From positions 20,814 through 84,813 of the forward strand of contig NZ_CADCXN010000002.1 of assembly GCF_902806695.1 (NCBI RefSeq): 64,000 bases of DNA, in the 5' to 3' direction. Each line of letters opens with the position of its first letter. The first letter of the stretch is position 1. A model generated the notes under the pieces. It saw nothing but the letters and a program-made list of their open reading frames with translations, had not been told where the DNA came from and did not search any database. The position numbers were made by a program, and so were the translations under genes. The stretch is from Candidatus Methylobacter favarea. GTDB lineage: Bacteria > Pseudomonadota > Gammaproteobacteria > Methylococcales > Methylomonadaceae. This document shows positions 55,063-63,375 of the stretch, piece after piece.

Positions 55063-55803
55063 TCATTTCCGAAAGGTGTCAATATTGCCAGGCCAAGTCT
55101 GAAGTTTTACATCCAAATCCATCAACTTAACCCCGGCAATTACTTTATCTGCGACTAAGGCAATGCTCATATCACTACCCAAATCAATATCCTTGACATG
55201 CCATGCCTGGAGCGGCCCGCATGCTGCCGGAACCCTTAAAAATTCTGTAGGATTTTCAGGGTTAACGACACAGCGATTCAAACCTAAAGAAAGCCCCTGC
55301 CCCGCTGCTTTTACCAATGCTTCCTTGCGCGTCCAGAAACGGTAAAACTCCCGTTTTTTTAAAGCTTCCGGCAACTGCTTCCAGTAAGCGGCTTCTTCTT
55401 CAGCAAAGCATTTATTAACCAGTGCGGAAAAATTGGCGCGTTGCTTGCAGACTTCAATATCTATGCCTAGCTGACAGCTGCAAGCGACGGCAAGCACCAT
55501 TGTGTTTTCCGAATGAGACAGATTGAAGACCAATTCAGGGTGATCGGCAAGATAAGGTTTGCCGTGTTCTCCTTTTTTTATCCTTATCTTTTCCGGCGGC
55601 TCATTAAGAAGGCGGGCTAATATGTTTCTTAAATATCCATGGGCATTGACATAACGCTGTTGCCGTAACTCATTTTTTAGTCTTCCTGCACGCGCTTGCT
55701 CTGCTTCATCGAGAATTCGCCAAAAGTGTTGATAGTGCTCATCTCCGCCGGCTATATTGCCATGCCAGAGTTCAACTGTGCCGGTAGTCAATGAATAATT
55801 CAT
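55063..55803 (-). CDS. 4'-phosphopantetheinyl transferase (Sfp type)
   Basis: The 246-residue enzyme transfers the phosphopantetheine arm from CoA to carrier proteins. Sfp-family marks are L-V-F-N-L-S-H-S-E-N near 95, the Mg-binding G-I-D-I-E-V near 113, and F-A-E-E-E-A-A-Y-W followed by F-Y-R-F-W-T-R-K-E-A-L-V-K-A-A-G-Q-G-L-S-L. The length puts it in the Sfp/Gsp group that activates secondary-metabolite carrier proteins. It lies close to the KS/dehydratase pair, on the opposite strand, consistent with a former polyene or fatty-acid cluster. It starts 31 bp after the ggt stop, so co-transcription with ggt is possible in the order ggt unrelated by function. Confidence 0.88.
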   Translation of the reverse strand: MNYSLTTGTVELWHGNIAGGDEHYQHFWRILDEAEQARAGRLKNELRQQRYVNAHGYLRNILARLLNEPPEKIRIKKGEHGKPYLADHPELVFNLSHSENTMVLAVACSCQLGIDIEVCKQRANFSALVNKCFAEEEAAYWKQLPEALKKREFYRFWTRKEALVKAAGQGLSLGLNRCVVNPENPTEFLRVPAACGPLQAWHVKDIDLGSDMSIALVADKVIAGVKLMDLDVKLQTWPGNIDTFRK

Positions 55804-55834
55804 AAGGCTTATTTTGAGATGTCAGTGAAATCCT

Positions 55835-57508
55835 TTAATGCCCGGCAATGGCACGCCCTTCTCCGCGCCGGTCACTGGCGGCAGTCAGGGCATGTGTAAT
55901 CTTATTCCACTGCACGGCCTGCATATCGCCATACCGGTAACGGGCTTCTTTCATCGTATGTCCCATTGCGGCAAGATCTGTGACTTCATTCGCAGTCATG
56001 GCGTCTTTTTCGTATTCCACCACATCGGGAATAAATTGATGATGGAAACGCGGCTCTCGCACCCATGAGTCCGGGCCATTGCCTTGAGCAAAATCCAGCG
56101 CCGCCAGTAACACCATCGAAATAATCCGGCTGCCGCCCGGTGTGCCTAAAACAGCAACGCGGCTGCGGTCTTCAAGAAAAGCAGGCGTCATGCTCGATAA
56201 CATGCGCTTGCCCGGCGCTATGGCATTGGCTACGCCGCCAACCAGGCCATAGCTGTTCATAGCGCCCGGCAGGGCGACGAAATCATCCATTTCATCATTT
56301 AACAACACGCCGGTTCCGGCGGCAACAAAACCCGACCCAAACGGAAGATTAATACTCAAAGTCGCCGCGACCCGGTTGCCTTCATTATCAATAATCGAAA
56401 AATGCGTGGTATTGTCTCCTTCAGGCTGTGGCTGCAAATAACCTGACAGCATATTGCTGGGCAGCGCCTTGTCCTGCCGTATACTGCTGCGCAAGCCGGC
56501 CGCATAATCGCCGTTCAGCAAATGCCTGACGGGCAGATCCACAAAATCCGCATCGCCCAGATATAAAGCCCGGTCATGATAAGCGCGCCGCATGGCCTCC
56601 ACTATAAGGTGCTTGCGAGTGATTTCATCGGCATTTTTTAAATCATAGGCCGACAGAATATTCAGCGCCTCAATCAATACGATGCCGCCGGAAGAGGAAG
56701 GCGCTGCGCTGGTAATTTTCATGCCGTGATATTCGCCCCGCACCGGCTCGCGCTCGACAACCTGATAAGAGGCCAGATCTTCCTTGGTCCAGATTCCGCC
56801 CGCTTTGCTGACGCCATTCACCAGTTTTTTTGCGACCTCTCCGCTATAAAATCCGCCCCGGCCTGATTTTGCCAATTGCTTTAATGTGTAGGCCAACTCC
56901 GGCTGTCTCAGTATCGAATATGTTTTTGGCAACTTGCCTTTATTTAGAAATATCCTTGCAGTCTGCGGGTTTTTTTTCACGACTTCGGCTCTGAACTTCA
57001 GCAATTTGTTATACTTTTCGCCGATAGCAAAACCTGTTTGTGCCTGCCTGATGGCCGGCGCCAGGCTTTCCGCCAGTGACAAGCGTCCATATTTTTCCGA
57101 CAAATGCACCAGAGCCGCAGGCATTCCGGGAATAGCCGCCGCTAAAGCGCCATCCCTGGATAACCCTGGAATTACCCGGCCCTGTTTATCCAGGAACATG
57201 TTCTTGTGAGCGGCCATGGGTGCTTTTTCCCGGCCGTCAATCATGGTTTCAAAACCGTCTTTTTCCCGGTGCAGCAGCCAGTAACCGCCGCCTCCCAGCC
57301 CCGAACCGGCCGGTTCAACAACGGCTAAGGCTGCGCTGACCGCCACGGCCGCATCAAAAACATTCCCGCCTTTGGCCAGAATTTCAAAACCGGCATTCGT
57401 AGCTAATGGATGCGCGCTGGCAATTGCGACATGGGATGCATCCGCATAAATTCGACCGCCCCAAAAAATAACAATTAACACGATTACTGCGCCGCTTTTA
57501 TTCAACAT
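55835..57508 (-). CDS. ggt: Gamma-glutamyltransferase
   Basis: The 557-residue protein has a signal peptide (about residues 1-23), the large-subunit start A-H-P-L-A-T-N-A-G-F-E-I-L-A-K-G-G-N-V-F, G-L-G-G-G-G-Y, and the autoprocessing site in D-N-T-T-H-F-S-I-I-D near 385, where the second Thr becomes the N-terminal nucleophile of the small subunit. The substrate-binding G-S-G-F and L-S-S-M-T-P-A-F, then G-T-P-G-G-S-R-I-I segments follow. It acts in the periplasm on glutathione and gamma-glutamyl compounds. AGGTGG precedes the ATG closely. Confidence 0.93.
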   Translation of the reverse strand: MLNKSGAVIVLIVIFWGGRIYADASHVAIASAHPLATNAGFEILAKGGNVFDAAVAVSAALAVVEPAGSGLGGGGYWLLHREKDGFETMIDGREKAPMAAHKNMFLDKQGRVIPGLSRDGALAAAIPGMPAALVHLSEKYGRLSLAESLAPAIRQAQTGFAIGEKYNKLLKFRAEVVKKNPQTARIFLNKGKLPKTYSILRQPELAYTLKQLAKSGRGGFYSGEVAKKLVNGVSKAGGIWTKEDLASYQVVEREPVRGEYHGMKITSAAPSSSGGIVLIEALNILSAYDLKNADEITRKHLIVEAMRRAYHDRALYLGDADFVDLPVRHLLNGDYAAGLRSSIRQDKALPSNMLSGYLQPQPEGDNTTHFSIIDNEGNRVAATLSINLPFGSGFVAAGTGVLLNDEMDDFVALPGAMNSYGLVGGVANAIAPGKRMLSSMTPAFLEDRSRVAVLGTPGGSRIISMVLLAALDFAQGNGPDSWVREPRFHHQFIPDVVEYEKDAMTANEVTDLAAMGHTMKEARYRYGDMQAVQWNKITHALTAASDRRGEGRAIAGH

Positions 57509-58035
57509 CGTCCACCTGATTGTTTTTAAACTGATAAATCATTTAGCCAATTAAATCACATATATAACAATGTGCTAAGGGGATAACCATTTTTGCTGCA
57601 TCAGACTGAAAGAGCCTTATTGCTCGATGCTACTAATGCAGCCTTTGCCTTAATGCGGGTCAGTTCAATCGAGTACCAGGATTATAAAGTGAAGATTAGA
57701 AAGTGGAACTGGTTCAGATAAGAGTAAACCTAAAAATGTCAGATGTTAAACTCACTTTTGACGTCATCAGTATCGGTGTGATGGCAAGCCAATGACCTTG
57801 GCCTTACTGAACGCAGGTTCTCGTGTCAGGGTAAGCGTAGTTTCGTTACCCCAGCGTTGCGAATGTGAAATATTTCATAGACCTCAATCCTAAACCTTCG
57901 TACACTCAAATCAGCATCAATATTTCGACTTTGAGCGTTCTTTTCAAATTCCTGATATTGCGATTAATTCTGATCGAATTGCATTCATTTTTATTTACTG
58001 TCCTGCTCCAGGCAGGTTAACTGGAGAGGTTTAAA
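57509..58035. other. Divergent intergenic region
   Basis: The gap between ggt (minus) and the sigma-54 regulator (plus) should hold both promoters. No GG-N10-GC sigma-54 element or clear operator was found by eye. A plus-strand piece around 57600-57720 looks weakly protein-like but lacks a start and is not recognised. Confidence 0.35.
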
Positions 58036-59403
58036 GTGGCAATTAAAACTTGGATTTACTGGATTGGTGGAAATCATGAACAGCAGGCTCATGAAATCGG
58101 AAGTCTTCTGACCCAACAGGGTATCGACATACAGGACTTTGATAGTTGTCATTCCTGTGGTCCAGGAATGATTTTTAGCAGCGAAGTGACTCCGGAAATC
58201 TGTGAGCAACTGCGCGAGCTCAGCTGCAATGGCCAGATTCAAGTGCTGGCCTGTTGTTGTACGGCTATTTCCGGCGATGCGGCCTGGCGGCTGATGGAAG
58301 CAGGCGCCTCTGATGTATTGGTATGCAAAGAGTGCAGCATGGCAGTATATGAAATCTCCGCCCGCCTCCAGCGTTGGGAAGATGTGGACCGGATGTTGAA
58401 CTCCCCCACTGTACAGGGTGTCCTGATGGGGGAAAGCCATACCTTGAAGACGATTCTTCGGCAGGTGGTTGAAGTGGCTCACTTCACCGACTGCTCGGTG
58501 CTAATACAAGGTGAAAGCGGAACCGGCAAAGAGCTGCTGGCGAAACTCATCCATGCTAGGGACTCCCGTCCCAACAAGGGCGATCTGGTCATTCTGGATT
58601 GTAGCACCATCATGCCGGAATTGTCCGGTAGCGAGTTTTTCGGTCATGAACGCGGCGCATTCACCGGCGCCGTGGCTGCTCGAGACGGCGTGTTTGCTCT
58701 CGCAGACGGCGGCACGCTGTTTCTCGATGAAGTTGGCGAATTGCCCCTCACATTGCAAGCTCAGTTGCTGCGCGTTATTCAGGAACATACGTTCAAACGC
58801 GTCGGAAGCAATGCCTGGCAGCGTACTTCGTTCAGGCTGGTCTGCGCCACCAACATTGATCTCTGGAAACAGGTTCAGCGGGGCGTGTTCCGTGCCGACC
58901 TGTACTACCGTATCGCCAGTTTCGTCTGTCATTTGCCTCCCTTGCGAGAGCGTCCCGAGGACATTCTTCCCCTGGCCTATTACTTTCTGAAAGAGTGTCG
59001 CTTGAATCAAGAACCTCCTGTTCTGGACGCTCCCGTTCAGGAGTATCTGCTACGGCGGGAATATCCCGGCAATGTGCGTGATCTCAAGCAGGTTGTAGCG
59101 CGCATGCTATGCCGTTTCGCCGGTCAGGGGGCCATTACGGTAGGCTGCATTCCTCCGGATGACCGACCGGCCCGTACCGGGAGCCGGGACGCTTGGCGCG
59201 CCGCGGACTTCGAGCGTACTATCCGCGTAGCCTTGGCTCGCGGCATGGGCCTCAAGACCATCAGCAGGGAAAGCGAAAAGACCGCTATCCGGATCGCGGT
59301 GGATGCAAACGGCGGCAACCTGCAACGAGCCGCCCAGCGCCTTGGCGTTACCTCCCGCACCTTGCAGCTATGGCGAGCTGCCCAACGTCAGGAAAACAAG
59401 TAG
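58036..59403 (+). CDS. Sigma-54 activator with cysteine-rich pseudo-receiver domain
   Basis: The 455-residue protein starts at GTG 58036, with GGAGAGG 6 nt upstream. Residues about 1-115 look like a receiver fold but lack the phosphoacceptor Asp; instead nine cysteines fall between 38 and 100: C38-x2-C41, C56, C64, C73-C74-C75 and C97-x2-C100. The AAA+ domain (about 125-355) is complete: Walker A G-E-S-G-T-G-K-E, contact loop G-A-F-T-G-A, Walker [10 protein letters not shown] and the R-finger region L-Y-Y-R. A C-terminal Fis-type HTH ends N-L-Q-R-A-A-Q-R-L-G-V-T. So it activates sigma-54 promoters, probably in response to metal or redox state through the cysteines (inference). No kinase partner or obvious target is adjacent. 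Base composition is richer in GC than most neighbours. Confidence 0.88.
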   Translation: MAIKTWIYWIGGNHEQQAHEIGSLLTQQGIDIQDFDSCHSCGPGMIFSSEVTPEICEQLRELSCNGQIQVLACCCTAISGDAAWRLMEAGASDVLVCKECSMAVYEISARLQRWEDVDRMLNSPTVQGVLMGESHTLKTILRQVVEVAHFTDCSVLIQGESGTGKELLAKLIHARDSRPNKGDLVILDCSTIMPELSGSEFFGHERGAFTGAVAARDGVFALADGGTLFLDEVGELPLTLQAQLLRVIQEHTFKRVGSNAWQRTSFRLVCATNIDLWKQVQRGVFRADLYYRIASFVCHLPPLRERPEDILPLAYYFLKECRLNQEPPVLDAPVQEYLLRREYPGNVRDLKQVVARMLCRFAGQGAITVGCIPPDDRPARTGSRDAWRAADFERTIRVALARGMGLKTISRESEKTAIRIAVDANGGNLQRAAQRLGVTSRTLQLWRAAQRQENK

Positions 59404-59595
59404 GGCGTTTCATTAAAACAGTTACCATTTGCCGTGAGCTTGTCAACCGTTAAAGCCGCGTTCCTATGGCATAGCTATCCACCCAACTTTTCGGCATTAT
59501 ATAAACGAAATATTGCAAAAACCCAAACTCTTTCCTACTGGAGAGGATTAGATTAAGGAGCTTAACATCAGTATTTACATTCCCTCTCATCCCAG

Positions 59596-59615
59596 CTTTC
59601 TCCTTGTGGAGAAAG
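59596..59615. repeat. Short perfect hairpin
   Basis: CTTTCTCC-TTGT-GGAGAAAG, an 8-bp stem with a 4-nt loop, lies between the sigma-54 activator and the convergent amidohydrolase frame. It may serve as a terminator in either direction, though neither side has a T-run. The surrounding CCTCTC/GGAGAGG-rich sequence looks like a common intergenic repeat type. Confidence 0.4.
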
Positions 59616-59700
59616 AGCAAGAGCAACAGAGCTTGTGTATATGGCTATGCTCCTATGGACTCTCTCGACCAGGCCTTTAGTTCTGGATGAAGCGGAAGAC

Positions 59701-60465
59701 TCAAGCCGAATGGTTTTTTGTAATTGATTTGGCTGAACTGACTAACCTGCCTGTCATAGGCCATGACTTGCTGCGCCAAGCCGCCGCGCTGATCAAGTTC
59801 AGGAAATTCCGCCCCAAAATCAGGTTTTCCTGAACCGGCGGCAACCGCAAGGCCTTTATTTTTACAAGTTCGACGCCGGGATGTAGCCACGGACCGTCGG
59901 AGCCGAACAGTATCTTGTCGGCTCCGGCCCGTTTGACGGCTTGTTCCAGCAGATCAAAGCGCCGCACACCGGCGGTATCGGCGTAAATATTCGGGTGGCG
60001 TACCAGATGGTCGGTCAACGCGAGTTGGGCGCGCCAGTCTTCGGCAAAGCTGCCGAGATGCGGAATAATGAAGTTGACGTCCGGATATTCCTGGGCAAGC
60101 AGCTCACAGACGGACACTTCTCCCGCCACATCGTAAAGTACCGGCAAATTGAAAGCCCGCGCCGCTGCGCAAATCTCACGGGTAATCCCGGCATCATGGC
60201 GGTGTACCTTGATGCCAACGAAGCCATAGCGTTCGATGGCGATCTTGACCAGTTCATGTACACGTCCCCGGTCACGTTCCGGGTGAACGAAGGCAAATCC
60301 GTAGAATCGATCGGGTCTGCTGGCCACGATACGCGCTACTTGCTGATTAGCGACGGCATAGTTTGAATGAAAAGCGGCGAACAGCACCGTTCGGTGAATC
60401 CCGGCCGCCGTTGCACGGCGCAGATAATCCTGCAATGGCGCCCTGGTGTCCCAAGGGCCGGTCAA
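59701..60465 (-). CDS. Amidohydrolase (TIM-barrel, Amidohydro_2), start codon probably lost
   Basis: The frame from TTG 60465 encodes 254 residues of an amidohydrolase_2 domain: F-Y-G-F-A-F-V-H-P-E, V-G-I-K-V-H-R-H, V-N-F-I-I-P-H-L-G-S, P-N-I-Y-A-D-T-A-G-V and I-L-F-G-S-D-G-P-W-L. But the reading frame continues upstream through I-I-D-C-H-C-H-A-G-T-G, the family's metal-binding H-x-H, to codon GTA at 60507, which sits 6 nt after a good GGGAGG. A GTG or ATG there seems to have mutated, and the TTG start would drop the H-x-H. The C-terminal 30 residues also look out of frame with the family. The gene is either a recent pseudogene or uses an unusual start. Confidence 0.6.
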   Translation of the reverse strand: MTGPWDTRAPLQDYLRRATAAGIHRTVLFAAFHSNYAVANQQVARIVASRPDRFYGFAFVHPERDRGRVHELVKIAIERYGFVGIKVHRHDAGITREICAAARAFNLPVLYDVAGEVSVCELLAQEYPDVNFIIPHLGSFAEDWRAQLALTDHLVRHPNIYADTAGVRRFDLLEQAVKRAGADKILFGSDGPWLHPGVELVKIKALRLPPVQENLILGRNFLNLISAAAWRSKSWPMTGRLVSSAKSITKNHSA

Positions 60466-60554
60466 GCCGTCGCCGGTTCCGGCATGGCAGTGGCAATCGA
60501 TGATTACGGTATACCTCCCATCGGATAATAAAATGCGCCTGCAGCTTCGAAGGG

Positions 60555-61019
60555 TCAGAGCGGATGCCCTGAGATGACAGACTGCTTTCTCATTTCAGTC
60601 CTGAAGTGAATGCGGGTTGATATTCCTTTGTAGAAATTGGGAAGATGAAATTTTTCGTTGAGCGCATGGATGGGGTCATCGGGCAATGCGAATCTCATCA
60701 AGCTCGTGTCTATCCCAGACTGCACGCCGTAATGTTCGCAGATCAATACCGTCGATCGCCGCGAAGCATGACAACTTTCAGCGTAGACAACGGGATGGCC
60801 TTCGGTAGTAACGACCGCTACCCGTTCCATGCCGATCCGGCGCAGATGATTGGCCCGCCAAGCTGCGCAATGCTTCAGACCATTGGTGTGCCCGGTTTGC
60901 GCGCTGACACTGGGGAAACGGATAAAATCCTTCAGTTCCACCAGAAAACAGGCGCGCCGTGTCCGGCAGCAGGCGGTGGCCGAAGCGTTTTGACTTAGCG
61001 ATGTGCTTGAAAACTTCAT
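60555..61019 (-). pseudogene. M20-family metallopeptidase with large internal deletion
   Basis: The 154-codon frame joins the two ends of an M20 peptidase/dipeptidase. The N-terminal part reads L-V-E-L-K-D-F-I-R-F-P-S-V-S-A-Q and V-L-I-C-E-H-Y-G-V-Q (normally G-H-Y-D-V-Q; the metal-binding D is G here). It jumps directly at about residue 102 to the C-terminal end I-D-T-S-L-M-R-F-A-L-P-D-D-P-I-H-A-L-N-E-K-F and Y-K-G-I-S-T. About 300 residues of the usual 450-470 are missing. Another frame near 60985-61015 carries V-F-K-H-I-A-K-S, which suits the start, so a frameshift is likely too. It cannot be active. Confidence 0.75.
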
Positions 61020-61050
61020 TGGCGCACCTGCAGCGGCAAAAACATGACGG

Positions 61051-61649
61051 CTACGGGAAGAATTCGCTTACCCGCAGCTCATCGGCCAGCACAGTCGCTT
61101 TGGCCCCAGCCGGCAACCGGGCTATGCCGGCCCGCAAAACTGACGGCTCAATAGCCGTCGAATCCCAGTTAAGACGGACGCGCTCTTCCATTACGCCGTC
61201 ATTATCCAGATAAAGAACCGCTGTACTCTCACGAGTACCGATCTGCAGAAGATGCAATCGCCATCGAAGCCACTCATCGAGCAAAATAACCGCCGAACTG
61301 TTAGCACGCTTTAAACCGTCATCCCGATCATTCGCCACGATCCCGGCGAGCAGTAAACCTCCCTTATGGCGAATAATACGTACCGCCACGCTCAAGTCTT
61401 CGCCATTCTGAAAACGAAGCAGCTGGATCTGATCGATCGGGCCATCGGGGTCATTTGCTGCAAATTTCAATATCGTCGGCTTGAACCAGCCTTCGGCAAT
61501 CCACTCAAACCGGCCAGCCGGCAGCATGAATTCGATGCCTGCGCGTGTGTTTTCGTCTCCGCTGTAGAGTCATCGACGCAGAGCATCCCACGCGATCCGG
61601 TGTGTGCGGCGGAGACATCATTCGTCACTGTCGTTCCGCTGCCCGTCAT
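61051..61649 (-). pseudogene. Hypothetical protein, apparently frameshifted
   Basis: An ATG near 61649 starts M-T-G-S-G-T-T-V-T-N-D-V-S-A-A-H, which continues to about 61560 and then loses sense. A second frame takes up at A-G-I-E-F-M-L-P-A-G-R-F-E-W and runs to 61051 (about 165 codons, ending L-A-D-E-L-R-V-S-E-F). Together they make about 199 residues, so one indel near 61560-61580 is inferred. The product is soluble with no family I recognise. It follows the 61655-62026 frame directly (5 bp), so it belongs to the M23-headed run. Confidence 0.5.
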
Positions 61650-61654
61650 GCTTC

Positions 61655-62026
61655 TCACAGATCTCCAGCCTGCGGGAGGCATGCGCCATCTTCGAAATCG
61701 ACAAACTCAGCAGTCGCTGTCTGATTCCGAACGGGAACCGGCGCGCTGGTAACCATGTTGGCGCCGATATCGAACACGCGCGCGATGAGGATGTCGCACC
61801 CGTCCGGCAGGTTGCGGAGCAAAATGCCGTAGCGAAGGTCGGTCCGTGGACGTTTTGGATTATTCATAGGAGATTTTTGGTAGCCTTCAACCCTGATATT
61901 ATTCTTGAAGATTTTCTTGTCGCTGTTCCCTCTCTTCTTGTTAATGGTTTTTTCATTGTGAAAATCGACGCATCGAGTTTCGAGCACCTTAGCACCATTC
62001 AGAAGGTCGACCTCGACCTTGAGCAA
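61655..62026 (-). CDS. Hypothetical protein, 123 residues
   Basis: The frame starts at TTG 62026, only 6 nt after the M23 gene's stop, and ends just before the next frame. The middle part is basic and unlike the ends (K-K-R-G-N-S-D-K-K-I-F-K-N-N); the first part, L-K-V-E-V-D-L-L-N-G-A-K-V-L-E, suggests beta structure. No family is recognised. The start codon is weak and the gene may be partly decayed. Confidence 0.45.
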   Translation of the reverse strand: MLKVEVDLLNGAKVLETRCVDFHNEKTINKKRGNSDKKIFKNNIRVEGYQKSPMNNPKRPRTDLRYGILLRNLPDGCDILIARVFDIGANMVTSAPVPVRNQTATAEFVDFEDGACLPQAGDL

Positions 62027-62032
62027 ATCGCC

Positions 62033-62575
62033 TTACGACTTGTTGCTGGCGGCAAATTGCAGCCGCGCCGCCATGAGCGGCCCGATCCGGTTGAAGCGGT
62101 CAGCTACCGGTGCGGTAAAGTTCGCCGTGTTGGAATAAGGAAGGTACTGCAACGGGTGACGACTGGTTTGTGCTTTGGTATCAGGGGTGCCTTGCAAAAA
62201 CTCAATGTGTAAATGTGGGTATGTCGCACCGTCATCACCGACTCTGCCGATCTCCTGCCCCTGCACGACACTCGGGCCGGGCTTCATAGCCTCGTCAATG
62301 CTGTCGAGATGCAGGTGGACAAGATACATCTTTCCGTCATTGGGGTCGTTGACCTCAAGGAGCATGTGGCGAGAGCTATATCCGTCCTGTCCTTTTTCCC
62401 CAGCCGAGCGCACCGTTCCCCCGCGCATGGCATAGACCTTCGTACCCTTTTCAGCCGGCAAGTCGATACCGTCATGAAAATCCCACCGGTTGGTGTTGAT
62501 GCGCGGACCGAATGAGGTATTCATCTCATTGGGCATGGTGCTCTTGCTGAGCGGCCAAATATAATTTGTTGACAT
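62033..62575 (-). CDS. M23-family peptidoglycan metallopeptidase
   Basis: The 180-residue protein is a compact LytM/M23 domain. The zinc ligands are visible: His and Asp in F-H-D-G-I-D-L-P-A, and H-L-H in Y-P-H-L-H-I-E-F, with the catalytic His region L-V-H-L-H-L-D-S. Preceding S-F-G-P-R-I-N-T is the usual entry to the fold. No signal peptide or transmembrane segment is present, which is unusual for a housekeeping M23 enzyme and suggests delivery by another system, for example a phage-tail-like or secretion effector (inference). It heads a run of two further frames. Confidence 0.85.
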   Translation of the reverse strand: MSTNYIWPLSKSTMPNEMNTSFGPRINTNRWDFHDGIDLPAEKGTKVYAMRGGTVRSAGEKGQDGYSSRHMLLEVNDPNDGKMYLVHLHLDSIDEAMKPGPSVVQGQEIGRVGDDGATYPHLHIEFLQGTPDTKAQTSRHPLQYLPYSNTANFTAPVADRFNRIGPLMAARLQFAASNKS

Positions 62576-62716
62576 TTTTTCTCTCCTGTCATTCTATGAA
62601 ACTGCTAGATAAGGAAATGCTTCGGCGGGATGATTTCAGTCTTCCAATGCGTACTGCATTCTAAATTTCATCCACTATAAGGAAATCAAAGCCCTGTCAC
62701 GAAACTCTCACACTGC

Positions 62717-63219
62717 CTAAGCGGGTGCAATTGTAGTCACTGTTCCATTTGGGCCCCGATACTTGAGCGCTCCGTCCTCGACATACAAAATTCCGGCGCT
62801 GGCCAGATTCGCCATTGGTGGGACAGGGGCATTCGCAATCGCAATGACACCCTGCCCTCCTCCAAACTTTTTAATCTGGCTGTCTTCCTTGAAGCCAATA
62901 CCAATATTGCCAGTCGCTGAAATACGATGATGACCTCGAAGCCTGTATTGTCATCTTTGCGGCCATTGATCTAGAGCTTGTCCGACTAAACAGCAATTTC
63001 ATATTTCCCCGCAGGAGCTATTTGGTCAGTCTCGATCAACTCGATGTCAGGATATCGGTCTTCGATCCGGATCGAAGCTGCGCCTACCTGTTGACCGGCT
63101 TGTTTGATCCGCAATGGCGGTTGGTTGTACTCCAGGTTGGTGTTGGTGGCACTCACCTCCAGAACAGCAGAGGCAGAGTAAAGGGCACCCTCGTTCGAGG
63201 TGATAGAAACAGTAGCCAT
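62717..63219 (-). pseudogene. Tail-fibre-like protein broken by two TAG codons and a frameshift
   Basis: An ATG at 63219 (AGGAGA 6 nt upstream) opens M-A-T-V-S-I-T-S-N-E-G-A-L-Y and runs to A-G-K-Y-E-I-A-V, where TAG (62986-62988) stops it. The same frame continues [20 protein letters not shown], then a frameshift leads to [12 protein letters not shown] and ends [14 protein letters not shown] and V-T-T-I-A-P-A at TAG 62717-62719. The N-I-G-I-G and G-G-x-L-Y-V-E-x-G-A-L-K-Y patterns are usual in phage tail-fibre or related surface proteins. The product would be about 165 residues if intact. Confidence 0.65.
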
Positions 63220-63375
63220 CATATTTCTCCTGTAAATTGGAATGTTGTTGCCAATAAAGAAAGATCTTTTCCTTTCCTCTTGCTGTAAAATTAACTCCAA
63301 TACCATTTTGAACGCTAATGATGAATTCGATAATAATTTTCATCATTATTTCCCAGTAATACGGAGCTAACAGAA

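Noticed and set aside
61604..62212. 202-codon plus-strand frame opposite the M23 operon
   Set aside because: It is antisense to an M23 domain with intact zinc ligands and has no family signal.
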